NCBI GenBank assembly: GCA_030248295.1
Contig: JASANH010000232.1
Coordinates: forward strand, 124,001 to 188,000
Origin: Mesodorylaimus sp. YZB2_4
Taxonomy: Eukaryota; Nematoda; Enoplea; Dorylaimida; Dorylaimidae
Direction: 5' to 3'
DNA length: 64,000 nt
Made by a program: the position numbers and the translations under genes
Notes under the pieces: model-generated
Database searches by the model: none
Seen by the model: the letters and a program-made list of their open reading frames with translations, nothing else
Told to the model about the DNA's origin: nothing
Part shown: positions 1 through 12,500 of the stretch, piece by piece
How the letters are laid out: every line of letters starts with the position of its first letter
Numbering within the stretch: the first letter of the stretch is position 1

Positions 1-591
1 TAATGCATAATAGTCGCGCTTACACAGCCAGTGGCAGCAGATGGGTGGCCAGGCCGAAGCATCTGTTCATAACAATGACAGTCGGCACTGGCAGCCAGTC
101 TGTATTTTATGTTCGTCCTACCTAGTTTGGTCGAAGCAGCGAAATGGCCCGTTTCAGCGTGGTGCCAACCTTGGCCTAGTATTGTAAATGTACAGTTGGT
201 GTGGTTGAGTAATGTTAAATGATTTGCTCGCGCATTGGAAAACAAAACACAGTCAACCAACCCTCTAAATACTGCCTGCCTACAGTCTCTTCCTCCATTA
301 GGAATACCCAACTTATGACGACCACCTTTCATGACCAGGCGCGCACTGGTTTTAGGGCACGCCCACCACATTCAGGTCGGTTCGAAGAAACTGGCGCGAT
401 GATCAAGTACGTCATTGCAGTACAACTCAATGCCGTGGGATTATTGTGAATATTTGTCAGTGCAAAGGTCAATTATTCTGGCAGATTACAGTTTTAATCG
501 ACAAGATTCAAAGATTCCCGCTGAGTTTTCCAAGAGGTGATGAAAAAGTATTGTTTTCTTGGCAAACTGGTCAAGATCGACAAAAGAGGAA
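1..591. other. Upstream region of the receptor kinase gene, no gene recognised
   Basis: I see no supported coding exon or RNA gene here. The stretch must hold the promoter and 5' UTR of the receptor tyrosine kinase that starts at 592 or 631. No clear TATA box stands out. Confidence 0.5.
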
Positions 592-3500
592 ATGGTCGGA
601 GTAATGAGTGGAAACAGTCCCTGCTGGACAATGCGTACATTCCTGATATGGATAATTTTATTGACCGGAGTTAGGACTTTGTCGGTGATCGAATTCAGAC
701 AACAGTGTCAAAACGGATGCGAGCAAAGTTTAGTGGTGAGTGGATCTAATTTTACTAGAATATCTTGATTTCTCTCTGCTGAATCCTATCCTTTTTTAAA
801 AATCTGCATCTATACCCCTGTAGAACTGTTTTTTTTTGGATCCCCGCCATTTTTTATTCGTAGCATTCGGCATGGACCTACAATTACATTCCCAAGAACA
901 GGTTTTTTTATCTTAGTAAAATGACAAACAAGATTTCCATCTGCTTTTTCGAAAAAGCATATCAGACATCCGATACTGTCGTTCTAGCGGATTCATTTTT
1001 GAAATCCTCAGTAGCACTGTAGTGAGTGTCACATGATGCCTTTGTCCAAAACGACGAAACGTGTTTTTATGCCTGCGATAAAAATAGTAAACGGACAAAA
1101 ATTCACGTTTATGTTATACACGTGCCTGAAAAACTGCAAATGGTTTATTTTGTCTTTTGAAAAAATCAGACAAGTTCCCAAGTCTTTTCTGCTTGTTATT
1201 TTAGAAATAAAAGGCAGACGATCAGTATTGGATGATTATGTGAACAAAATTTTGTTTAGTGAAAATTGCACTGCAGGAGGGGGCGCAACAGGCAAAATAT
1301 TACGAGTAGGTGTCTGGGTTTTGGAACAATATGTACAATATGTCGAGTGGTGTCGAAATTATCAAGCATGCGAATTTTTGTAAAGACTTTGTGCAATATT
1401 TCTACACTCACTTCTCTAAGACATATTTGTAAAAAATTTCAATATTTACCTCCTTCTCGCAGCCGCCATAAAGACAACATTTATCAGAAAGCTTAAACTA
1501 TTTCAGGCTCTCCCATTGCGAGGCAAGCAATTTGGCATTTGCGACTGGGATTGTCGCGTGAGTGAATGTAAATATTCGTGTTCGACAACAAATTATTCAC
1601 TTATTGGAACAGGATTAGAAGGCTGTATGCTGCATTGCACGGTAAGTTTTTTAGCTTTTTTCAGAGCGTAGGTGGAATTGTGTACTTTGAGCATTAATGA
1701 TGACATTGGATCAGAGTGTGGGGAACGGAAATCCAGCTTGAATATTGGTTTGTACAATGATATATATTTGTTATTTGGTTCTTAGTGTGGTTAGGTTTTG
1801 TTTTGAGTCATCGTCGATTTTAGGTGACCTGGTAATGTTTAGGATTTTAGCCGAGTTTATTTATTTATCACCTGGGTAGCAGGCGAAACACGGCAAAGCC
1901 AGTTTTACATACTGTAACCCCTGCTTTTTTAGACTCAAAATCGTACATCCGCCTGTGATAGTGGTTGTGTTGATGCCAATGTCCAATTACTAAATTATGT
2001 CAGAAGTAAGCTCGAAGATCCATTGCAAAAATATTCACCAGGTTCAGTGAGTCTTCTTTCCAGAAAACACAGTCTCCGTTCGACTGCTCAAAGCTGCAGC
2101 TACTTCGCCTAATAAAATTGAAATAAGCTGGGAAATCAGCGATGCTTGTTTGGAAGCTAATGTTGTGTGGAAAGCACAAGTGAGGAGTAGGGTCGTGGCA
2201 TCGGATGATATGGGAGGATGGAAGATGGGAGAGTGGGTTACATCGGGTGCAAACATTGGAATCACGGGCTCAACTATTTTGAACACAGCTATTGATGGCG
2301 ATGTGGTCAGTGGAAATGGAACTTATGAGGTAAGTAGAGTTGGGTTTTTAATTTTTAAAACCCCGTGCCATCCGCTCTGGGATATTTTCTGGTTAGGAAC
2401 TGACCGAAAAAGTAGAAAATAGACTGTGTTTTTATTAATTGTATAGAAAAAAAATGATTTTCAGATTCGACTGGCAGCAGTCTTGCGATCGCGCTTGATA
2501 GCGGTTTCGTCGCCGACCATAGTCACAACTCCACCTGCAGGTACTGTTTCGAGTTTCCAGTGAACACTGAGTGAATAATTAACTCAATCATGTCTCTCTA
2601 GCGCTACCACCAGAAGCTCCTGCATTTGTCGACGTGCCAAATATGCCAGGTGCGTCGAATCAGCCAATGTTATGTTGGAAACAACCAGTGGGGTCCATCT
2701 CAGCATTGGACTATGTGGTTGCAATTTCACTGAAGTCGGCGCCAGAAAAAGTTGTGCTAACAGAGGTGAGTGGTGACATTGCGAGATGTTGGCATATACG
2801 AGCAAAGGTCAGGGGTAGCCTCCTCTTGACCTAGTTCACTGAAAAGTAGTAATGGGACCCCTGCCGGTGTTTTACCGCCCCCCCCCCCCCCCCCCCCCCC
2901 GCCTCCTTCCTGAACCTCGGACGTCACAGCTGATCTTCGCTTTGCGTGTCTCATCCCTACCCTTAGAGGTGAAGGATCTGCAGCCAGGCGTAAACGGCAA
3001 GCCTAAATTTATTAATAATGTAGCGAGAAATACAACTTTTACCAAAACCTTTTTAAAAATGGTGGGAAGTTTAAATAATTTTGCATATATAGCCTAATTA
3101 CCCCACCGTCATTACGCTGCCTTCCCCATATAGTACATGGACGTTGGAGATGTCATGGTGACCCTTCTATTGTACTGTGATAAACTTTCAACGTCCCTGT
3201 ACTCTGCGTGGCATGGAGGGTAGTACGAATGATTCCTCTTTAAGTCTCATCTCAAAGGTATACATGTTTTTTGAACGCCGTAGTACACGAATTTTTAGAG
3301 TATCCCATCCGGCTGTATTATTTTACGCAAAGTCATTCCTGGCGAAACTTATCTCGTCACAGTCAAAGCTCGTAATGATTATGGTGATAGTCCAGAAATC
3401 AGCACCTCGTTAAAGATTCCAGCAGCTGATGATATTCCAAAGGAGAAAAGCCTCACAATAAAGCAGCTAAATCCGCCGCCGTTATTTTATGCCAATCAGA

Positions 3501-6500
3501 GCCACGTCATCAAATCAAGTAATATAAATGATTATTTATTATCGGAGACGGAAGTTGTCTACAGGACTCAAGCATCGGTTGATATTACAGGTAAGGACAT
3601 ACCTACAGTAGGTTACGAATTTCACGATAAAGCTATTCGGCAACCAGTGCATCCCTTTTCAGTCATGGTATTCCAGTGCAGGCTGCCTTGTATGCTGGTA
3701 CGCAGTTTCCCTAGCCGTAGCACACACTGCACAGGCCACATGGCTAACAGAAAAACGTGCATGAAGATGCCGTAAAATACCGCAGCAGAATCTTTCTAAA
3801 ATTATTAATATGTCGAAATTATTCCATGTATAGGTTGTCCCTCGAATGCGCACACCTGCGCTTGGTGATGTGATCTTATGAACATGCACAAGATGTCTGG
3901 TGATACCTGGGCTGGGTGGGGCGGCGTTAATGAAGGACACCCTACGTTTGTGAGTTGTGATGCTTTGTTAACGTCGCACTATTTGTCTTTCAGCAATCAC
4001 CGTCCTCAACTCCACACTTTACATTGCTCTGAGCAATGGAAATGTACTCGAAGCAATCCCGAATAATGGCAAATACCAGACGTCTATTTTACTCCACATT
4101 GTCAAGCACGCCGACCAAGTGTCAGCCATGGCGGTAGACTGGCTGTCAGGCGACGTTTACCTTGCCGCTGTTGATAAGGTATCACTTTGCTATTTGATTC
4201 TGTTGTATCTTAAAATGCTGATACAAAAAAAAAGTTCACAGTGGACATACTCAAGTGGGGTGTATTTACATTCGAAGACAACAAATACCTGAATCCCAAA
4301 AAAACAAAACCTGGGTCAGGCAGGTTTGGCTCAGGGGCAATGCTTTTATATGCGCTTACCTATGCCATGATATGTTGTTTCTGACTTTAGATTATCGCAT
4401 GTCGCAAAAGGGATGCAAGTTGCATTGTGCATATTATTACTGCACGCAACGTGTCTATCAGTGGACTGGTTGTGGAGCCACGCGTAGGGTAAGGCTGACA
4501 GTATAGTTTCGTGTTTCTCATTGAGCACAGGCACGAACACTTGCATTTTAGCTATCTCTATTACACAACATCCAATGGTCTGTACTCCTTGCCTCTGTCA
4601 GATATGTACAGTCCGTCTACACTTTTGGTCGATTTGGATGATCATAGCTCACAAAGCAATCAAAGTCCTACTTTATCCTTGGACACTTCATTCGGTTTCA
4701 TGCTCCACGTCGCTGCTAACTTTACAATATACGAATACGACTTGATCAGTCGCACGTTTTCAGAAAGTCGTAAGTCCAGGCTCCGATCTGGCACCAAGCG
4801 TGATCACGTTGGCATCAACAAACTGGCTAGTCATGCGGGAAGGCACTGGTGGATATCCAATGGCTGCTCCACTGAACAGACTGGCGAACATTATTGTATG
4901 TTCGGGGAGGAGGAGAGTGCAAGGGAAGGACAGGAGCAGCATGAAATACAAATACAGCAATTCACCATGAAACCTGGCCATGGACCATTGATTGGAGTGG
5001 TGGTGCCTGGAGCAGTCTATTTACCACGTGAGTCACGGGCTGGGGAAACCCATGTTGTGGCTAATGTTCGAAGCCACGTCTTTTCAGCTTTATCACTGCC
5101 AGAACAAGTTTATTCACTATTTTCGGACGAAGCAATTCGGGTCACTTGGTCACCACCACTGTCGTTGCCTTTCCAAGGTGAGTCGCACGCACCCACTGTT
5201 ACCTACAGTTTGTCCAAGGGAACAAGACGTCGGACTTTGTCAGCCTGCATGTATGTCTTGTTGTAGGGCAATTCGAATGGTTAGCAGTGAATGTGTCCCA
5301 CACGCAGCTGAAGTCTCAAACATAGGTGCAGACTGATTATTAAACTTGTTGGAATGGTCATCAGTGTGATAAAGGCGCAGTAGCCAAAAATATGGAAAAA
5401 GGAAACAGCATCACTTAAATAAGCCAACATACCTCAGCCCCTCCTTCCTCCATATCACGTTTTTCAGCTCCAACACTGGGCATTCCTTACTATTATGACA
5501 TTCTCTTACGCCTGGATGGTCAACTCGTGGCAACCTCGTTTACCAACGACTCCCATCACGACTGCATTTTCGAGCGTTTGACCCCTCGTGCTCTCTATGT
5601 CATCAGCGTCATTACCTGCTGGCGATATTCCTGTTCCCCAGGATTAATCACGTGGGGAAAAACCATGGCATCTGGAAAGCTGATGAACAGCGTGGACTTA
5701 ATCGTTGCGAGTAATACTTCGGTGGGTGTCTACAATATGCTGGGCAAAGCAAAAGCATCGTACGGATCAGCTCCATCAACTCGGAAATCGAAATGTAAGT
5801 CCATCACCTCCTACTGTCGCAAATGCAACCGGCTGACCAGGCCTGGTTGGTGGATGGGCCTTGATCAGTTTGACTAGAAATATCCAACTCCCACTTGCCT
5901 ATCTCGCAATGTGGTTATTTTAGGGCTCGCAGCAGTCTCGGCCTATGGTGACTACCTGGCTGTCGATGACCAAGACTGTCTATTCAGTATTGACTCGAGC
6001 AAGAAATGGACACCCTTGTCATTCAGTCCGTGCAAAAGATCAAGCAGTTCATCCATTACTTGCTTCGATTATGAGACGACAGGAAAGATTATTTATTGGT
6101 GCGACGATACAGGGGTAAGGGCTCGTGGGATACTATAAGCTCCTGCAGGAGGGCCTCTGTTTGGACACTTATGTGATTGGACCGTTGATGACAAACGCAA
6201 GCAGACACATATGCCCCATGCCTAAATTGATGTGTGGGATAATGGTATAGTGGCAAGTACACTGGCCCAGGGCTCTAGCAGTGCAAGTTCGACTCCCTCT
6301 CGACTCAAGTCTTTGATCATTCCTCGCCAGATACTGCGAGCCTCCATGCTATTTTGTTCTTTTTAGATATATAGGAGCAGCGTAGGATCGCCCGTTAGTG
6401 AGCGTATTTCGGCTGACAGTTATGCTCGAGATGTGGAATTCTTCTCATCAGAAGCCATAGCCGTGGTTCATCAACCAGACTATGTCAATGGGATACAGCT

Positions 6501-9500
6501 AACTGGTGCTTTTTACAAGAAGTAAGCATTTTCCGTCTTTATCGCATCCATTGATCGGAACAGAGTTGGAAAATCAGAAAACTGTCCAAAAAATGGGCAT
6601 CCTTAAAATCATGTCTACCATTATTTTTAGCTATTACACCTGCACAACCAACGACTGCGAAATCTTGGCTATTTCTACAGTGAATGGATTTCGAGACAGC
6701 CGAGTCTACATTCTCATTGGATTTCATTTATCCAAAAAAATGGAAATGCATTCGATGCTTTTCGACGGTAGTGCTCCTGAACTTTTGGGTCAAACGAATG
6801 GCACTATGAAGTACTGAGTGCTTTCACTCTTAGCCTGTACTGACAGACTCTCACTCTTTTTAGCGTCAAGTCAATGAAATATTACTTTGGAAAATTTCTA
6901 CTACTCTTTGAAGATGGACGATTGGCAGTGACTGAATCGGATTTACGATTTTTTAATTACTTTCCTATGAAAAACGTGGAAGCATTTGCTTTCCATATTC
7001 CGGGTGAGTTTTTCTTATTTTATTCATGAGCCAATGTTTTATGGAAGTCGATGTTTCAGACACGAGTCAGGACATACAGCCTTCAATCAACGTGACCAGT
7101 GTGGATGTGACAGCTACGAAGTCTGGTTCCATATTGTTCACTTGGTCAATCACACCATCCTCCTCATTATCAACCCAATCATCGCGACCCATTTTCTACA
7201 ACATCACTGTCTCATTCCGTTCCAAAGTTCAATTATCTCAGTATTTCCAATCAGTCGTCGATAGTCCCATTTTGGAAACTGATTTAGTGCCAGCGAATGA
7301 AGATGTTCGAGTCGACATCGTTGCATTCGATTATTGGCGTTCTTCACCAGTTTTTACTCAACAATTGAAAACACCCTCAGCCCCGCCGTCCATGCCCAGA
7401 AATGTCCGACTTTACGTTGACCACGTCAAGTCACCCCAGAACGTGACTGCACGTGTGACAGCGGTCTGGGACGAGCCGCGTTGGAACGGTGTACCAAACG
7501 GATTCAATGTCTCGTGCTGGAGCTACTCGAAACGCCCTTTCGAATTGACTGAGAGGCCATCGAAACAGAAGATTGAGAGGGATCAGATGAAGGAAGTGGT
7601 TGCAGAAGTTGAACTGGTGTCGACCGAGAGGGTGTTCTTCATGAATGGATTGGCCTTGGGCACGGTTGTGTCCTGTCAGGTATTGACTTAGGAAGCAAGG
7701 CAGCAGCTGGTCATTTGGATTAATCTTTTAGGTCACGGCTTCAAATATTGCAAATGGTATTAGTCGACCAAGCAACGTTGTCGATGCCGATACTTCTGGT
7801 GAGAATATTTATTTTTAGTGAATGTTTAGCTTTAGCGTCTTTGGTCAGAATCTGGGCTTTCAACATCTTCGATGGTGTAGTGAATCACAGAGAGGACAAC
7901 ATACAGTCTCTTCACACATCCGTTTTTATTGCTAGATGACCAGGCTGACTCGGCTGATGAGATAGTCAGGACAGAATAAGCTCGCTGCAGGCCTGGGATT
8001 GGGGCTATTCCTTCCGCCTTCCAGTTATTTCTGGCTCTACAAGTAACCACTGCGAGCCACGGTAGGCCAGTTTCGGAAGCAACTGCCGGAACTTACGCAT
8101 CGTATTGCTAATTTTTAGTGAGCACCCGTCATGATCTGAGGCCTGACAACAGAAAGCGGTTTTTGAAGTAAAGACCAGATGCTACGCTACCAGAAGATAG
8201 CGTAGCATGTCTTATCCTTATTGAGAGATTTACAGTGCTTGAGGCACTCGGCAGTTTGCGTATATTCTCCACCTTTTTTCGCACAGTATCTGTTTTGAAG
8301 AGGTAACTCCTCTACTATCCGCCTACATAGCAACCACTGACTGCTCGACCTAGATTATAAATTGATGTTTTCAAAAAGCCTCCGCGGGCGTCGTCGACCA
8401 GGTAGAAGCTTCAGGTTTAGCTTCTGATGTATTCAGGGGTCTATAGGATTTGTTTTTTCAAAAAAGCTTTGCCCAGTTTAGTCGCGTTCGTTTTCTGCTA
8501 TCCAGCAGCCACACTTGTGAGTAAGACCATGTAGGAGCTGGTCATATGATAATCTCTCCGATGCCTGCTTCCGGTAGGTGTACCTCTGCTGAGGGCGTCC
8601 AACCAGCAGCAACGCCGAGGGTGATAGCAGGTGAGAAAAGCAAGCCCAGCGCTTCCCCAAAATAAACAGATGTAGTAAAGAATGTGGCAAAATAAAGGCC
8701 CTGTTTATGCTTTCTGACATCGCCAAACGCGTGTATCCTGCATGTTCCACTTGTGCACACACAAAATGCGAACGCCAGTTATTGCTGTTTCTTTTAGTTC
8801 AAAATTCTTCTACAATAATTCTCGCGGCCAAATCGGACGGACTATTTATGATCGACACATCCACAGATTCTGTGGTGAATACGTTGGGCAGTAATCGGGC
8901 TCTGGGTCCTGACGTCATCGGAAACCTTCGTGGAATGGTTTTCGCAATGCAAGCTAATAATATTTTTGTGAGAAACAGAGGAGAATTTTCTACAAATTTT
9001 GACCCTGTAAGTCCTTTTTTTGGATTGGAAGGAAGGTGTTACGCAGATTTGGAATTTGCTGCCCTTGGGTATCGTTCTGCATGTTCGAATGTCGGGTTAC
9101 TATCGTGCCTAGCTACCATTATCAATTGAGACTTGGTTCGGTACCAGCTGCCTTGACCAGTTTCGACCTAGCCCTGACCCTTGCTTGGCTTACTTGGTAC
9201 TGCGTCTGAATTGATATTAATGCAGAGAATGACAGATGGAGCTGGGCAGCCAAAAAAATCCTGGGCAGCCAACGTTCCGACCAGTCTGTAAATGAAACAT
9301 CTCCCCGGCGGGTGACTTGAGCCATCAGACCCGTGCATGCAGGCTGCTCTTGTGCTCGAAATCTTGACTTCATCTCGCTTCTTTTTTGCTGTTTCATCAG
9401 ATCACGCTGGGTCTCAACACGACCTCTCCATTTCGATCAATGGCAATCGACTGGGTCGGCAGGAACGTGTACGTCGCGGGACCTGAACCGAGCGTTCTCG

Positions 9501-12500
9501 CCAAGGGAGACAGTGTTTGGCGGTACAGTTTAGATCTGAGACGCCCCCTCGAATATCAATGCAGCGTGTCTAGCGGAGTTAAAATTGTCAACATGCTGCA
9601 TGATCCGTTCGAAAAGTAAGCAAGTTTTTCCTCAGCGAAAGGAAACCTAAAAGGGACGTTTCCTTTTCAGCTTGCTTTACTTTACGACCTATAATGGAAG
9701 AAAATATCAGTTGCAAAAGTTGAAAATGGCCACTCTGGAGTTGGTTTTTCAATCTCCAGAATGTGGACTGGTTTCGCCCGCATTGGCAGCTGAGTTGAAT
9801 AACTACGAGGACTTGTCAAAGCCAGAATTTTCTGTTTATGCTATCAGCAACAATGGAATTGTCGATTCAGCGTCCTGCTCACGGGCTTTGAATGTGACTG
9901 CAGGTAAGACTCCACAATAGCTTATGATCAACCGTTTTCTGAGCTAGTGCTCACTGAAACCGCTCTTCGTTTGAGTCGAATTCGTGCGAACTGCGATCCC
10001 TAAATCATTTTTGGGTTCAACCCTCATTTGTCATCTGCTGATGAACCATTTTTTTCAGACGTGGCTTGGGATTCAGTACAGCATATGGCATTTCAAAGAG
10101 ATTATATCATTCTGAATACCAAATCCAAAGTGCTTCAGCTGAACAAAAGGTCTGCTGAACTGACAGAGTTGAAAAGCGCTACCGGAAATGTCAATGATAT
10201 CAGATCGTACAGCTTTGAAGATCAGCCTTTGCCAGGTAAAAAATTTGTTCCTGGATCGCGAATGCCGTTTCATCTGGTTTTCCTTTCAGACATGTCATGT
10301 CTCCGAGCGCCTTTGGATTCGGCCGTCGATTTTCGGGTATATCCTGTCAATAAAACTGCTGCCCAAGTGGACATCGACACATCACCATTGATATCGTTCA
10401 GTCCGGGTTGTCCGCCTGGTTTATCATTGCCAGAGACAAAATATGTCATTTCAATTTGCGAATTGCAAGAGGATTCTTCAAAATCGGAGGATCGATGCAA
10501 ATACTTCGTGAGTGTGACTTTTCGACAATTTGAACTGCCCGCCTAATTAAAGTAGACCGCATCTTTCCTAGTGCACAGAGAAGCTAAAGATGTACAAAAA
10601 TTTAAAATGCATTCAAAGTGTGATTTCTGCAATTTTTGCAAACCCTGCCCTGTAAACTTGAACCTACGCCAGCTAAATCTTTGTTTTCAGGAGACACTCG
10701 AAAGCAGGCAACGAGTGGGTGGCTTGTTGGAAAATATCTCCTATGAAGTGCAAGTGGAAAAAGTGAATTTCTATGCGACGAGCAGTCGAGGGAATGCCAG
10801 TCACTCGCAAACGTTCAATACATCCCAAGTAATTCGGTTGGCACCCGCCAAACTGCAAGCCCGCACTTTGACTCCTGACAAAGTGATGCTATCGTGGGAG
10901 CAACCCGACATCGTGTCTCTTCTTGGCGAACATCTCCAGTACAAAGTGACCGTTTTGTTGGTGAGTCTGGTTCATGTTCATGCTTTGCCACATCACCAAA
11001 CGCTTATGCGCACTCGAGGGTGAAGGGACACATTTTACACGAAATGATTTACTTGCCCGCGGTCGGTAAAAATTTACCGCCGGCCCGATTTACCTGTCTT
11101 GGCTGGCAAGCGTCCTAGTTTTGCTGAAGGCGCGGTCGTTATAAAGTAGCACCATAGACTTTTAGGCAGGTGCACCATTTTTTTATTTCTTGTTTCTATT
11201 CGGTTTTATCATCTTTTTATTTTGGTTTTCTCACATTTATGGCACTGTACGCCTTTGTGTTGTACAGGGAAAGTTTTAGCGGCATGCCCATGTATGATCA
11301 GAAATAGCTGGAGAGGGGTTACGATCTCTGCATGCTCACAAAATGTTCAATTTTTCAGCCTTCAAAAGTCAAAGTCCAGGAACAAGACGACATTGAATGC
11401 CCCGCTACCTCTTGCCAGTTCATAGCTTCCGGTTTGAAACCAAGCAGCATTTACATATTTCGAGTAGGGCCGAGCGGAGATAAGAGACCTAGCGATCTAG
11501 AAATTAACAACAACGAAGCTATGGCCTCCACACGCCAGGCACCAGGCGTTCTGATCAGTATTAATTCCAACTTCACCTCCGACTCGTTGACTTTGCTGTG
11601 GCAGCTGTCAAATGACACACATATCAGAAACTGGATAGTTCAGTATACAAGGGTATGGACCTTGGTCATTTTACACGTCCTCTTTTCTAGTTTTGTTTGT
11701 TGAAATTTATTTTAGGTTGCGGAAGACTCGTGGCGTAATGTGGTCGTGGATGAAGAAAGTGCCAAGAAATCTGGCATTTACTTTATTCGTATCCCGAAGT
11801 TACGTCCTTTGACTCAATATAGAGTGCGGCTGCTGGTCTTGTACGATACTGGCTTCAATTATATTGAGGAGTACACTTATATTACTAATGGTAAGAACAT
11901 GGGAGCTGGGCGTACAGGAGAGCGGGCCCTGTTTCCTAGGCAGATGTCGACATCGACCAAGATAGTTTTGATAACCGCTTTATAACCAAGTACTATACAA
12001 CTGCAGCACATGTGGTGGAGCACAGTACTAACGTGATTCTGTTGCGTCTGTTGTACTGGCGTAGAGCTACTGTAAATCCTCGAATAGATCTCGCGCACTA
12101 GGATGCACTCGTTGGCCTTGCAGTGGGGTACATGTCACCATAGCAGGTGGCTCAGAGTACTGTGGTGTGCTTCTGTACTTGGTCAACGGTTTCTGTCAGC
12201 CATTCAGCGGCTAGTGCTATGCCTGGAACGGGATTGAATAGCTAGATCACTCCATCAAATCAGTTTGAACTAGCGAAGCCTGGGATAATTTCGAGGGAGT
12301 GATAATGTCAATGCAGCTGTGTTGTAGTGGCAGCACTGCTTCTCGAACGCAGTGCTTGTTTCACGTCAGTCCTGGGTGTTGACCTTGTACCATATGTGGG
12401 TGCATGTGGCTGTGTGCATTATTACCAGCGAGGTGCAGGTTTATTTAGCATGGTATCAGAAATCTGCTGTTGCGGGGCAGGTGAAGGAGGAATTGCATAT

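Noticed and set aside
1033..1383. 116-aa frame in the first receptor kinase intron
   Set aside because: Possible acceptors give the wrong phase between exons 1 and 2, and the translation has no FN3 or Cys-rich pattern.
3120..3256. Extra receptor kinase exon between 2765 and 3299
   Set aside because: Joining 2765 directly to 3299 keeps phase 0 and gives a complete FN3 domain. Candidate reads in between hit a stop or lack a matching donor.
4770..5087. Open reading through the intron after exon 10
   Set aside because: Skipping it joins 4769 to 5088 in phase and yields a normal FN3 start ([18 protein letters not shown]). The read-through sequence is not propeller-like.
6232..6312. Functional tRNA gene in a receptor kinase intron
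   Set aside because: A and B boxes are present but acceptor and anticodon stems do not pair, so it is called a SINE head. The same applies at 13845, 49020 and 53335.
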